64,000 nucleotides of DNA. It comes from Trissonchulus latispiculum (lineage: Eukaryota; Nematoda; Enoplea; Enoplida; Ironidae). Position numbers and translations under genes: made by a program. The stretch covers positions 1 to 64,000 of the forward strand of contig JASAND010021524.1 in assembly GCA_030248195.1 (NCBI GenBank), read 5' to 3'. The notes under the pieces are model-generated. The model saw only the letters and a program-made list of their open reading frames with translations, was not told where the DNA came from and did no database searches. Of this stretch, positions 1-11,629 are shown one piece after another (position 1 is the first letter of the stretch; every line of letters begins with the position of its first letter).

Positions 1-317
1 TGAACCAGGCGAGATACGGTGTCGGCACTATGCTCATCGTGTTCAGCGACCCCGATTTACTATATATGGGTACCACCCCAAGGCCGAAAAACGCTGTTTT
101 TGCCCGTTTTTAGACTATTTTAAAATTTTCGGACTTGGAAATTTTCCAGCTTGAAGGTGTCCAAAAACGCTATTTTTTCCATTTTTGACCATCTATAAAA
201 ATCGAACCAGATTGAAATTCGGAAAAAAAAAACATAAACTTGCTAAGTACCATTGCCTAGATATTCAAAAAATAGTATAGAAAAATTTTTCCTATGGGCC
301 GTTCGAAAAATCGAGTT
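1..317. repeat. Direct repeat unit flanking the tandem array
   Basis: This stretch recurs in the same orientation: its start reappears from 1173, and parts reappear at 1549-1800. Shared landmarks are a GGTACCACCCC-like motif, runs of CCGAAAAACGCTG and CTATGGGCCGTTCG. The recurrence shows that the 318-1185 tandem array lies inside a larger repeat. The copy at 1173 is cut off at about 1308 by a G/C-run block, and the copy at 1549 continues past the point where the array begins in the first copy. No coding potential is seen. Confidence 0.8.
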
Positions 318-1185
318 AACACCACCAGTGAATTCCCCATGCCCAATAACCTTTGTATGCAAAATTTCAGCCTTCTAGCTATCTCCAGTAGCTTGAACAG
401 GAACTGGTTCAACTTTGAACCAGTTGAACCAGATCTGGCCAGCCATGGGTCGGATCACCAAAGTAACACCACCAGTGAATTCCCCATGCCCAATAACCTT
501 TGTATGCAAAATTTCAGCCTTCTAGCTATCTCCAGTAGCTTGAACCAGGAACTGGTTCAATTTTGAACCAGTTGAACCAGATCTGGCCAGCCATGGGTCG
601 GATCACCAACGTAACACCACCAGTGAATTCCCCATGCCCAATAACCTTTGTATGCAAAAGTTCCTGGTTCTAGCTATCTCCAGTAGCTTGAACCAGGAAC
701 TGGTTCAACTTTGAACCAGTTGAACCAGACCTGGCCAGGCATGGCTCGGATCACCAAAGTAACACCACCAGTGAATTCCCCATGCCCAATAACCTTTGTA
801 TGCAAAAGTTCAGCCTTCTAGCTGTCTCCAGTAGCTTGAACCAGGAACTGGTTCAATTTTGAACCAGTTGAACCAGATCTGGCCAACCATGGGTCGGATC
901 ACCAAAGTAACACCACCAGTGGATTCCCCATGCCCAATAACCTTTGTATGCAAAATTTCAGCCTTCCAACTATCTCCAGTAGCTTGAACCAGGAACTGGT
1001 TCAATTTTGAACCAGTTGAACCAGATATGGCCAGCCTGGGTCGGATCACCAAAGTAACACCACCAGTGAATTCCCCATGCCCAATAACCTTTGTATGCAA
1101 AATTTCAGCCTTCTAGCCATCTCCAGTAGCTTGAACCAGGAACTGGTTCAACTTTGAACCAGTTGAACCAGATGAACCAGGCGAG
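318..1185. repeat. Tandem array, six units of 147-148 bp
   Basis: The motif AACACCACCAGTG starts at 318, 465, 613, 761, 909 and 1056, giving periods of 147, 148, 148, 148 and 147. Each unit carries a strong inverted repeat built on AACTGGTTCAA and TTGAACCAGTT separated by only a few bases, so each could extrude a hairpin. Open frames across it are only the periodic translation of the repeat and are not called as genes. Units differ by point changes and small indels only, so the array is young or homogenised. Confidence 0.93.
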
Positions 1186-1308
1186 ATACGGTGTCGGCAC
1201 TATGCTCATCGTGTTCAGCGACCCTGATTTACTATATATGGGTACCACCCCAAGGCCGAAAAACTCTGTTTTTGCCCGTTTTTAGACTATTTTAAAATTT
1301 TCGGACTT

Positions 1309-1540
1309 GTGGGGGGGCCGGGGGCCCCCAAAAATTCCTGGGGGGGGTTTGAAAAAAATGACTGGGGGGGTTACCCCAGTGGGGGGGGCCGGGGGCCCCC
1401 AAAACTTCCTGGGGGGTTTGAAAAAATGACTGGGGGGGGTTACCCCCCCAAACCCCCCCAATTACACCTATGGGTTTCGCCCCCCAGACCCCCCCCACCA
1501 AATTTTGGCATTCCCCCCCCCGAAAATTTTTTCTGGCTAC
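1309..1540. repeat. G/C-run block
   Basis: This block is dominated by runs of 7-9 G or C and GGGGGCCGGGGGCCCCC-type palindromes, in two imperfect copies of about 75 bp. It ends in a stretch with ACACCTATG and CCCCCCAGACC. The same composition and words recur near 11,535, 14,170-14,400 and 15,833-15,953. It interrupts the flanking repeat at a CGGACTT word. ORFs here are proline/glycine-rich artefacts of homopolymer runs. G-quadruplex formation is plausible. Confidence 0.7.
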
Positions 1541-2059
1541 GCTAGTATGGGCACCACCCCAAGGCCGAAAAACGCTGTTTTTGCCCGTTTTTAGACTATT
1601 TTATAATTTTCGGACTTAGAAATTTTTCAGCTTGAAGGTGTCCAAAAACGCTATTTTTTCCATTTTTGACCATCTATAAAAATCGAACCATATTGAAATT
1701 CGGGAAAAAACATAAACTTGCTAAGTACCATTGCCTAGATATTCAAAAAATAGTATAGAAAAATTTTTCCTATGGGCCGTTCGAAAAATCGAGTTAACAC
1801 AAAATTGACAAAAATCATGCTGAATACAGAGAAAAAACCCCACTTTCAAACCCGTAAGAGAAAGTGATTTTTTCAAAGTTCATTTTTTCCGGGCAAGTTT
1901 GGTATCATTCGAAAGCTCTTGGCCTGGAGATTTCAAAAATGTAAATATTAGCTCTTAATTCCTTACCGTTAATTAGTTATGCCTAATTAGCACTTTTCAA
2001 AATCCGCAAAGTGCCTTTATAGCTCATATTATGGGGGGCTCTCCGAGCACCCCCGTGAT

Positions 2060-3256
2060 AATTCTTCCATTGCTTCCACGTGTTCAGTTAAATCCGTGCT
2101 TAAAACAGCCCTGTTGACGCTTTCAATATTTCTCATTTTCGCTCATGCTAGTGAGTGGTGATTACACAGAGTGGATGCAGGAAGCTTAAGTTGGGCACAA
2201 CACACGTTGAATAGGACTACAGCTAATTCGGGCCATACCTGAGCCACTGACCTGCGCTGTTGAAACTGTCAAAGTTCAGCAATCTTTGATTTGACTTTTG
2301 AACAGTTTTTGACTCTGAAAATCCATTTTCACTCTCATCTCTTAAACCGTAAGAAGGCATCAAAAATCCTCTGAAAGGTTGCGTACTCTAAATTGACAAA
2401 CTTGTAGTCATTCGAATGCTCTCACCACGACCTACGACTCTTCAGAGCATTCACTGATATCTTACGGTCTAACGTGGTGGCATCCTTTTGTGTAAATTTG
2501 ACCTTACAAGGTCAAATTCTTTTTGTTCAGGTCAGCGATGCCAACATTATGGCAAGCAAGGTCAGCGGCTATGACGCTGTGGCGGGTTGGGTGGGGCAGC
2601 AGCTGTTTGCACGTTTGTTCCAGGTGGCAACTAAGGTGAGCTGCTTAGGATGGAATAGGGGTTTGGGATGCCGGTTTTGATAGTCGCGGAGACGCAGCAA
2701 ACGGTTCACGCCGACAAATTTGCTGACACACGCCGGCTAGATACAAACTACGTACCAATCTTTGAACATCGATTTCTCAAAACTCAAAACAAAAAGAATT
2801 TGACTTTGTAAGGTCAAATTTACACAAAAGGACGCCACCATGTTAAACCGTAAGATATCAGTGAATGCTCTGAAGAGTCGTAGGTAGTGGTGAGAGCATA
2901 ATGACTACAATTTTGTCAATTTAGAGTACGCAACCTTTCAGAGGATTTTTGATGCCTTCTTACGGTTGAAGAGATGAGACTGAAAATGGATTTTCAGACT
3001 CAAAAACTGTTCAAAAGTCAAATCAACGCTTGCCGAACTTTGACAGCTTCAACAGCGCAGGTCAGTGGCAAAGGTTTGGCCTGCATTAGCTGTAGTTCTA
3101 TTCAACGTGTGTTGTGCCCAACGGAAGCTTCCTGCATCCACTCTGTGTAATCACCACTCACTAACATGAGCGAAAATGAGAAATATTGAAAATGTCAACA
3201 GGGCTGTTTTAAGCAAAGGATTTCTCTGAACACATGGAAGCAATGGAGAAATTATA
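2060..3256. repeat. Long inverted repeat (foldback), arms about 470 bp
   Basis: The left arm (about 2060-2527) is the imperfect reverse complement of the right arm (about 2789-3256). Outer ends pair ATTCTTCCATTGCTTCCA with TGGAAGCAATGGAGAAAT, and inner ends pair AATTCTTTTTGTT with AACAAAAAGAATT. The spacer is about 260 bp and shows no convincing gene. An AATTTGACCTTACAAGGTCAAATT-like palindrome sits near the inner end of each arm. No clear target duplication was found. A transcript through it would form a very long hairpin. Confidence 0.88.
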
Positions 3257-3328
3257 TATGAACGGCCATACATAGGCATAGGGAAATCCCTCATTTTCGG
3301 ATTTTGGCTTGAACTTTTTTATTATATG

Positions 3329-4072
3329 CATGGTTTTTTGTGTTTTTTACTGTGTTTTCGCACACTTTTTCTTAGAAAAACACACTTTTTCTTAGAAAAA
3401 CACACTTAAAAACACCGAAATTTTGAGATTCAGAAGCAAAATTTTACTAATTTCTTTAAAAGTTTTGAACTACAGAAGACCGTTTCCTGAAAAATTTTGC
3501 GCCTGCGGCGCGCTTGTCTTTTCATTCATTTTTTTCAAAACTTTGGCGTCCTACCTCTGTGCTTGTGTCCTTTTTCTTTTGTAATCCTCTAGTATATGGT
3601 ATATATATACGTACATACTTATTATTATATTAGTTTACCACATTATATATTTACTTTAAGCTGCAATGCTGCATTAAATCTCTAGCACCGTTTCAAAAGA
3701 AAATATGGTTTACAAAATCAAAAGGTTCAACTGTTTCCATCGTGGTTTTTTACCGATTTTTAAAAAATTTCCAGCTTCTGGGGGGGCTCCGCCCCGAACC
3801 CCCCGTTGCAACTACGCTTTCCTTCCTTTTCTTTCGATGATATTGCGCTCATTTCGTCCAAATCGACCATACACGTCAGTATCTATTGACTTTTATCGCT
3901 AGAACGACAAAAACCAACTAGGAATAGGCTATATGTAGTAAAAATAGTCGTAAACGCATTTAAAACGCGAAAAATCAATTTCTATAAAAAACACACATTT
4001 TCTTAGAAAAACACACTTTTTCTTAGAAAAACACACTGAAAAGCACGGGTCCGAATTTGAAAAAAAACCCTG
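3329..4072. mobile_element. hAT-like non-autonomous element, family A copy 1
   Basis: This is a 744-bp element starting CATGGTTTTTTGTG and ending ...AAAACCCTG, with imperfect terminal inverted repeats. It is flanked by ATTATATG (3321-3328) and ATTATAAG (4073-4080), an 8-bp duplication matching at 7 of 8 positions, as expected for hAT. Subterminal CACACTTTTTCTTAGAAAAACACAC-type repeats occur at both ends. The second copy is 14403-15177. The uninterrupted site is preserved in inverted form near 8070-8100. No transposase is encoded, so it would depend on an enzyme supplied elsewhere. Confidence 0.85.
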
Positions 4073-5198
4073 ATTATAAGGACTGGATGAGAACTTTATA
4101 TACCATCGTACTTGGCGTACTTAGGTCTTTCTTTTAAGCCCATTTGCACTTCTTTACAGTACGCGCCCAAAATAAATTGCCGTTTCACTAACAAAAGTGA
4201 TAGGTTGTTCCGTTAGGCCGGTATAATGCAAAAAGTAGCGGGGGAAACCCAAATGGGGGAAAACCCACCCCTCACATGTCTCAAAAATTGTCGTAGCGCT
4301 ATTCTGACACTTCCGGTGTAAAATTCAACTCTTTTTTAGCAAGTATAAATCAAAAAACCCGATCTAGGTACCTTTTTTGACTTTTCATATGCCATTGGTC
4401 CTTGGTCCAGGAGGCGGGTGGGTTTTTCCCCCAAAAAGGGGGTGGGTTTTTCAAAAAGGGCTAGATTTCTGGTAAGTTTATAGCTAGAAGTTTATGTCAT
4501 CGAACTTGGCGATGCTTTGGCGGGTCAAACTAAAAAAATCAAACGAAATTGGCAGCATCAGCAATATTTATATACATTTATTTCGAGGTACAGTACGTAT
4601 ATATATATAGCGCGGCGGGAAAAATCCATATTTTCGAATTTTGGCTGTAACTTTTTTTATTAAGCGACAAATCGAAAATCTAACGATGAGGTCTTGCGAA
4701 GAGCTTCAAAATGAGCCATAAAACGTCTCTCTAGCACTTGCGGTTGGTGAGAAATTTTCGACCAAACCGATGGGAAAAAACCCAATGCGGGAAAAAAGCC
4801 CATGGGCGGGGAAAAACCCAGCCGAATTTTGTGCTGCAAGCATGCCACAACTTTTTTGACTATACGTACCATTCGAAAGAGCGGGTCATTTTTAGTACAT
4901 CTACATAGAAAACGTTTTTATTGCATTTAAAGCCAAACCCGACCTATTTTAGTGAAAAATTAGCGGTTTTTGGCGAAATTTGAAAATTTGGCTTGAAATG
5001 GCACCCTCTCAAACCCAATGCGGGAAAAAACCCATGGGCGGGAAAAACCCAGCCGAAATTTTTGCTGGAAGCATGCCAGAACAGTTTTGACTATACCATT
5101 CGAAAGAGCGGGTCATTTTTAGTACATCTGGATCAAAAATATCAATAGTTTTGCAAAAATTCATGTCAAATTGACTTTTGAAAATTTCGTATGTTTAA

Positions 5199-6179
5199 GG
5201 TGGTGATTCCCTTTGGTCACATAAAGTTTGTACCATTATTACTCATTCATTACTTGGAGTTAAGAAGTCATTTTTATATCAAAATGTAGCTTGACATTTT
5301 CTCTTTTTAATGCACGTCATGAAACTAATGTTGCTTTTCTAAAATATTTTTAACACAATTTAGAAGAAGTATAATTTTCCAGAATTTTTGCAGACTCAAG
5401 TAAATTTTTTCGCGAGACATCGCATATATCATTCGATACCTCCACTAAATAGCTGGGGACGATTTTTTATTTATTGTGAAATCGCTCTTCGTTATAGAGA
5501 AATAAGCTGAAATGTGTGCGTAACCTGGATTTTGCCTACTTTTTCCAAATTTGTCAAGCGATTACTTTAGCTAGAAAGCAGCAATCGGGGCAACTAAAAA
5601 ATCGTCCCTGGGTATATTTGTGCAGAACACATTTGTTCAGTAGCAGCCCTCCAGCTTGCATGGTGAATGCTCCACAATCTTTGGAAAAAAATGGTCGAGT
5701 TTTTGCAAAAACTACATTTTTTATGATAGCAGCCTACAGGATAGCAGTTGGAAGACGATCATGCGTCGGATAATTTGTCCCTGTGAGACCTTCAGATCGA
5801 CGCCCTTAGTTTGATTTTACGGCTTGCGTAGTTCAAGAAATGTTGGATTATTTGATTTCTGCAAAAATGACAAGTTTTCGACGCCAAAACAAGAAAATCG
5901 GCTATATCTCACGGTAGAGAAAAGCTAGAAACTTGCTTTAAAAAGCAAAAATGTGAAGCTCAATGAGATCTTTCGAATGAATACAGTCATAACTGTATAG
6001 CTGCTGCCAAACTTTCAGAAATTGGGAAAAACCGTCCTGGTCGGAAATTTCGAATTTTTGAATCTGGATTGCGCGAAGGGTGTTAGAACGCTAAAAGAAC
6101 GTATTTCGGAAAGTTTCATGAAATTTCAAATTGATTTACGACGCCAAGTAACAATATGTGTCCAAAAGGAATCACCACC
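5199..6179. mobile_element. TTAA-flanked 981-bp non-autonomous element, copy A
   Basis: The element begins GGTGGTGATTCCCTTTGG and ends CCAAAAGGAATCACCACC, a terminal inverted repeat matching at 17 of 18 positions with weaker similarity to about 25 bp. TTAA flanks it at 5195-5198 and 6180-6183. The same host repeat without the insertion reads GTATGTTTAACACG near 10,780, so TTAA was duplicated on insertion. A second copy is at 58924-59904 and a decayed relative at about 27955-28462. TTAA targeting is known for piggyBac and for Sola3 elements. There is no transposase ORF, so the superfamily is an inference. Confidence 0.93.
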
Positions 6180-6844
6180 TTAACACGTAAACCTAGGGTA
6201 TATAATTTTAGAAATCTTTGAAATTTGCTTATTTTCTGCAGTTTATCCATCCTATCACATAGAAAACGTGTTTTTATTGCATTTAAAGCCAAACTCGACC
6301 TATTTTAGTGAAAAAATAGCGATTTTTGACGAAATTTGAAAATTTGGGTTGAAATGGCACCATCTCAGTGGCCACCTGGACCGCACATAGAAGGTCGAAT
6401 CTAGGTAAAATCTATACCAAATTAACCAGGAGGCTCTACTGAACTAAGAAATGCATGAATTTTTCCTTTGCTGCTAATTTTTGCTGCTAGAAACAAATTT
6501 AATTTTGAAGTTTGGGTTTTTTCCGCACATGGGTTTTTCCCCGCCAAGTCTAGGTCACCCCCAGGTCGCACCACAGGTACTAGAGCCAAATTGCATACAC
6601 CGTTGTGAAGTTCGAGACATATCCTCTGTGAAACTGTAATCCGTTTTGGGCTAGGTCTTTCCAGTAGTTCAGGGTGACCTCCCAAAGTTGACCCTGCCTG
6701 ACCCCCATGTTGTTGTGACACACACATATATATATATACATATAGCTCAGCTCTAATTTCCTTTTCGTGTTCTCTATATCCGCAAGCCAAAACTTCATAA
6801 TTTAGGACTCTCCAAAAGACGTTATAAATCCACAGCACCTTTTA

Positions 6845-7256
6845 TAAGATTTCACGACAACTTCGCGAAATGTCACACATCGCGTAAATTACGCGAAATT
6901 TCGCTAAGAGAAAAATTTGAGCCAAAGCTACAATTTAAAATTTACCCAGAATTTTGGTGGATATGGAAAAAACCCCTCAAATTAGCTAACAAAAACCTTA
7001 GCTAGCGAACTTCGCGAAGTGTTTCGCAAAGTTCGCGAGGAGTTTTCGCGAAGTGCAAGAAATTTTGCAAAATGCTTTTGCGAAATCTGGGAAAATGTCG
7101 CGAAGTTACGCGAACTTCGCATGCGACTTCGCGAAATTCAGATTTTCGTACGACATATCGCGAAAAACCTATACGAATGTCGCCAAGCCTACGCGAATTT
7201 CGCGTGCGCTCGCGACATTTCGCCAGATATGGGACTTCACTTCAAACGCACTTTGA
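6845..7256. repeat. TTCGCGAA-rich spacer of the giant inverted repeat
   Basis: More than twenty variants of TTCGCGAA, TTCGCGAAGT and ACGCGAA occur in about 400 bp, in both orientations, making the segment locally self-complementary and CpG-dense against AT-rich surroundings. Three overlapping open frames exist across it, but they read the same short word in different phases and have no recognisable domain, so none is called as a gene. Confidence 0.6.
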
Positions 7257-8130
7257 AATGAGCTGTATATACTGTACCTGTGGTGCGACCTGGGGGTGAC
7301 CTAGACTCGGCGGGAAAAAACCCATGTGCGGGGAAAAACCCAAATTTCAAAATGAAATTTTTTTCTAACCATTAGCAGCAACGGAAAAATTCATGCATTT
7401 CTTAGCTCAGTAGAGCCTCCTGATTAATTTGGTATAGGTTTTACCTAGGTTCGTCGACCTTCTATGTGTGGTCCAGGTGGCCAAAATCTGAGATGGTGCC
7501 ATTTCAAGCCAAATTTTCAAATTTCGCCAAAAATCGAAAATTTTTCAATAAAATAGGTCGGGTTTGGCTTTAAATGCAATAAAAACACATTTTCTATGTG
7601 ATAGGATGCTTAAACTGCATAAATTAAACAAATTTCAAAAATTTCCAAAATTTGCCTACGTATATATGTTTACGTGTTATATATATATATATAAACAGAC
7701 GAAATTTTCAAAAGTCAATTTGACATGAATTTTTGCAAAAATATTGATATTTTTTGATTCAGATGTACTAAAAATGACCCGCTCTTTCGAATGGTATAGT
7801 CAAAACTGTTCTGGCATGCTTCCAGCAAAAATTTCGGCTGGGGTTTTTCCCGCCCATGGGTTTTTTCCCGCATTGGGTTTTTTCCCATCGGTTTGGTCGA
7901 AAATTTCTCACCAACCGTAAGTGCTAGAGAGACGTTTTATGGCTCAGTTTGAAGCTCTTCGCAAGGCCTCATGGTAGTTATCGTTAGATTTTCGATTTGT
8001 CGCTTAATAAAAAAAGTTACAGCCAAAATTCGAAAATTTGGGTTTTTTCCCGCCGCGCTATAAAGTTCTCATCTAGCCCTTATAATAAAACAGTTACAGC
8101 CAAAATCCGAAAATGTGGGTTTTCCCCCCA

Positions 8131-9500
8131 TGGCTATATACGGTAAAATGGGGTAACAATGGCCATTTTCAAACTTTGACTCAGTGCCATTTTTAAGTGA
8201 GACGTAACTCGGCAAAACTTTTGTGCCTAAAAGGTGGGTGGCAATATCAGCTCAGCATACCACCATTCAAATTTCAATCTCTGCGTTCCAACAATGGCTT
8301 AGACCGAAAAAAGGGTGGTGGCCAATGTTGGCCCCGAAGTGGTGTAACTATGGCCACAACTATTTTATGGCTGCTTATCAGAAAAATAACAGCCCGAATC
8401 CTACTAAAATATTCTGAAATTAACGTTACATCCCCGCCATCTCTAAAACATCCATAAAGAATGAATAAACTGAGCCTAAACTGGACCATAAGATGTTAAA
8501 ATGAACAAAAATAACTTTGAAGTTGAGGAAATTACGACAGAATCTATCAAAATTACTAAAATTGAACAGCAAAATTGTCCAAAAGTAGCTGGCAGTGTAC
8601 ACTGAAGCAGTTTTTATTTAATCGTCAAATTAAGCAAAAATTTGTAAATTCCTGAATAGCCTATCAGTCTGACAAATCGCCATTTTGGCATTGAAGTTGC
8701 AGAAATTTTAAAGTCCACCACCATCTGTTTGAATTTTTTCTGCGCAGAAGTACAATTTTCCAAACAGTCCTGAATATTGCTACAGACGATATCTGAGCCT
8801 GAGTGAAATTCTGTGTTGCTTCCGTAGGTTATCTGAGCTCAGGATACTCAGGAGCCTCTTTCCAAATACAATGAGAATATCCTCTCTGTCAGCCCATCAG
8901 AAGTAGCGGCAGTTGTAGTCTTTTACCTGATGCAATCTTTTGCAATGCAACCTGATGCAAGCTCTCTTTTTTGGACGTAGATAAGCAGCCAGAATCCAGC
9001 GTACGTCTTTCAGCGATTTAACAGATTCGACAGGTTCTACGAGTATGCGAAAACAGTTTTTAACTCTTTATTTCAAAAGGGAGGAATTTTAGTCCAAGAC
9101 CTGCCATCTTAGGCCTTACATCTTACATCCCTCAAGGGTTGCTTGAACAATCAAATTGGCAAATTCAAGTTTGGTTGTCAAGGGGCACACTGCCGGTTTG
9201 ACCAATTCTGACACTTCACTAACCTTCATAGCATTCCAGTCGGCTTTCCTGACTTCAAGTTGCGGCGAAATTTTTATTTTATTCTGTCTTTCCCTTGAGG
9301 TTTGTGATCTTTATAGCACGTGGCGTCCGTCGGTTTCAAAAGTTTCTGGCAAATTTTCAAATTGGCAGTTTCAAGGTCGAAGAGTCGCTGTGCGGGTGGC
9401 GCGTTTGCGACCTTTGCTCTGTTTTTGAATGGTGAAAGTTTCAGCAATGCAGGTATATATTCGTTGGTATTCTCTTCGGATTATCTTGGCTATGAGAGCT
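8131..9500. other. No gene recognised
   Basis: Short open frames exist (for example 8197-8457 and 9156-9428), but they carry no motif I recognise and show no splice-site logic. The segment contains GTGTAACTATGGCCAC-like words but no clear repeat structure. I see nothing else here. Confidence 0.5.
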
Positions 9501-9536
9501 TATTATGTAGGGGCGCGATAGCGCCCCTACATAATA
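9501..9536. repeat. Perfect 16-bp-arm hairpin with GATA loop
   Basis: TATTATGTAGGGGCGC (9501-9516) is followed by GATA (9517-9520) and then the exact reverse complement (9521-9536). Sixteen of sixteen pairs with a 4-nt loop is unlikely by chance, and its GC-rich inner half contrasts with the flanks. It could be a minimal foldback footprint, a recombination or replication structure, or an RNA hairpin. No flanking duplication or poly-T terminator was seen. Confidence 0.9.
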
Positions 9537-10303
9537 TGGGTGTAAAGGCGTCTGCGCGGCCCCCTGGAGACCGTGTTGGCCTGGTGCCAGCTAATTAGAG
9601 GCCCGGGAGTGGTAAAAAGGTTACCATCGTAAACAACTCGAGTAGTATATATATACTACAAGTACCACCATACTTTTGGTTCGAATTCGAAACTTCGAAT
9701 TTTTGCACTAGGCGATAGTTACCGTGCGTTTTTTTCTCGGTGAATAACGCTTATTGGAAATGCATTTTACGGCTAAGTGTTGGAACGATGTGGGCATTTT
9801 AGCACCATATATACTACTATTATATGTTGGTAGACAGGATCCCCCATGCTACCTTTTTTGGTCATTTTGGCACCTGGCCAATTTGACTCTGTGCCAAGTA
9901 GGGATGGACGCGGAAAAAAAGGACTGGAAAAAAGGTTTTTTCTGTTTTTTTCCATTTTTTCCGATGGGGTGGAAAAAATGGAAAAATATTCCTAGTGTTT
10001 TTAATGATTTTTACAGCGGAATATAATATTTTCTGAACTTTTCCTGCGATTTCGACCTATTTACAACTTTTTCCGTGGGTCATAGTCAGGGTTTTTTTGG
10101 TTTTCGGATTTGCGTCAACCTTGCGTCCGGCTAAATTTAAGTTGCGTCCCGTTAAAAAATTTTGCGTCCAGGCAGAATTCTTGTTTTAGCGTGTTTTTAG
10201 TGCAAAAATTGTTTTATTCATGAAAATTTCGATAATTCCTGTAGTGTAACGCTATTCAGACAATTTATAAAGTAGATGCTTCTAAACTGTAATGCACGAT
10301 TAC

Positions 10304-11629
10304 CAGTGGTGGATCCAGGATTTTGAAAAGTTGAAAATTGGGGGGGTAACCAAATTTTTCTGGGGGAGGGGGGTAAAAATTTGCTTTTTCCAGGAGAAAT
10401 ATTTTACAAGAAAATATATATAGTCAAGCGGGAAAAAAGCCCACTTTTTTTCTTGGACCAGAACTTTCGACTGGTTTGGGTTAGCACGACTTTGATACTA
10501 TATATAATTAGGGTTTGCCCTAAGCTTTCGAATGAGGTATAGTTTGTCTCTCTAGACCCTGCCGTTATGCAGAAATTAAAGTTTTCCGTGTCGGGAAAAA
10601 ACCCAATGCGGGAAAAAACCCCATCGCCGGGAAAAACCCCACCCGGATTTTTTGCTGGAAGCGTGCCAGAACAATTTTGACGGTGCCATTCGAAAGAGCG
10701 GGTTGTTTTTAGTAGGTCTACATCGAAAAATACAAACATTTTTGAAAAATTTCAGAAAAAATTGAATTTTGAAAATTTTGTATGTTTAACACGCAAATTT
10801 TGGAAATTTTTTAAAAGTGTTTATTTTGGCAGTTTCAGCATCCTATCGTGTAGAAAACGTGTTTTTCCTTTACCCATTTTAAGGCAAAAATAAGCATTTT
10901 TGGCCAAAATTGAAATTTTGGCTTGAAATGGCACCATGTCCGATTTAGACCCCCTGGACCACCCATAACAGAACGAACCCGGGTAAAACCTATACCAATT
11001 TAATCTATAGGCTCTATTAAACAAATGTATGTATTAGTTTGATCTTTCCTGCTAACGGTTAGAAAAATGTTCAATTTTGAAAAGTGGGGTTTTTTTCCCC
11101 GCCGATGGGTTTTTTCCCGCCAACTCTAGGTCACCCCCAGGTCGCACCGGAGGGGTTAGAGCAGTGTGGCGTACATCATCATGAAGCCCAACAGATGCCC
11201 TACACATACATACAATCCGCTTTGGTCTAGGTCTTGCCAGTAGTTCAGGGTGGCCAGCCAAAGTTTGCCAAATTTCGGCACTTGGACGGACCAAAATTTT
11301 CGAAAATTTCAAAGTCCCAAAAAATTTGCAGGGAAGCAGTTTGAACAACAATAATGCAGCCTCTAGGGTTATTTTTGACGCTCTTCAAGATAGGCTATTA
11401 AAATCCTATATATATATATAATATATATATAAGTGCGCCGCAGGCGAAATTTTTTAAAAATTTGTGAAATGTATATATTAAAATTATGCTTAATTTTCAC
11501 TCGAAATATATATGCATTATAAACAGCTGAAAAAATTTTCTGGGGGGGGGGGGGGGGCACGGAAGTCAAAGGAGGGGGCCCAAATCGCAAGGGGGGGGCC
11601 CGGGCCCCACCCCCCTGGATCCGCCACTG
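10304..11629. mobile_element. hAT-like element, CAGTGGCGGATCC family, copy 1
   Basis: The element begins CAGTGGTGGATCCAGG and ends CCTGGATCCGCCACTG, a terminal inverted repeat with one mismatch in 16. It is bracketed by a perfect 8-bp target duplication, ACGATTAC (10296-10303 and 11630-11637), diagnostic of hAT-type insertion. Inside, 10410-11350 is a single-arm relative of the 4605-8062 inverted repeat. The right end carries GCGCCGCAGGCGAAATTTTTT and long G runs, shared in inverted orientation with the element at 12989-14055. No transposase is encoded. Confidence 0.93.

Larger units (their letters stand above)
4605..8062. repeat. Giant inverted repeat, arms about 0.8-1 kb
   Basis: The left arm (4605-5194 plus 6184-6580) is complementary to the right arm (7272-8062). 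Landmarks on both sides are GGGAAAAAACCCAATGCGGG, ATTCGAAAGAGCGGGTCATT, CCTATCACATAGAAAACG and, at the inner edge, GGTCACCCCCAGGTCGCACC. The 981-bp TTAA element lies only in the left arm. The left arm also has an extra internal duplication of about 200 bp. Homology continues outward at 4073-4104 and 8063-8130. The spacer of about 690 bp is rich in TTCGCGAA words. A single-arm relative occupies 10410-11350. Confidence 0.88.

Noticed and set aside
294..1100. Repetitive protein encoded by the tandem array
   Set aside because: Frames are the translation of the 147/148-bp repeat, and indels shift phase between units.
1292..1545. Proline/glycine-rich coding genes on both strands
   Set aside because: They are frames through homopolymer G and C runs; the same is true at 11509-12000, 14031-14487 and 15265-16274.
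7019..7299. Three overlapping plus-strand genes in the TTCGCGAA region
   Set aside because: They read one repeated short word in three phases and have no domain or splice signal.
9501..9536. MicroRNA precursor
   Set aside because: Stem of 16 bp and 4-nt loop is too short for a pre-miRNA, and the arms are perfectly paired.
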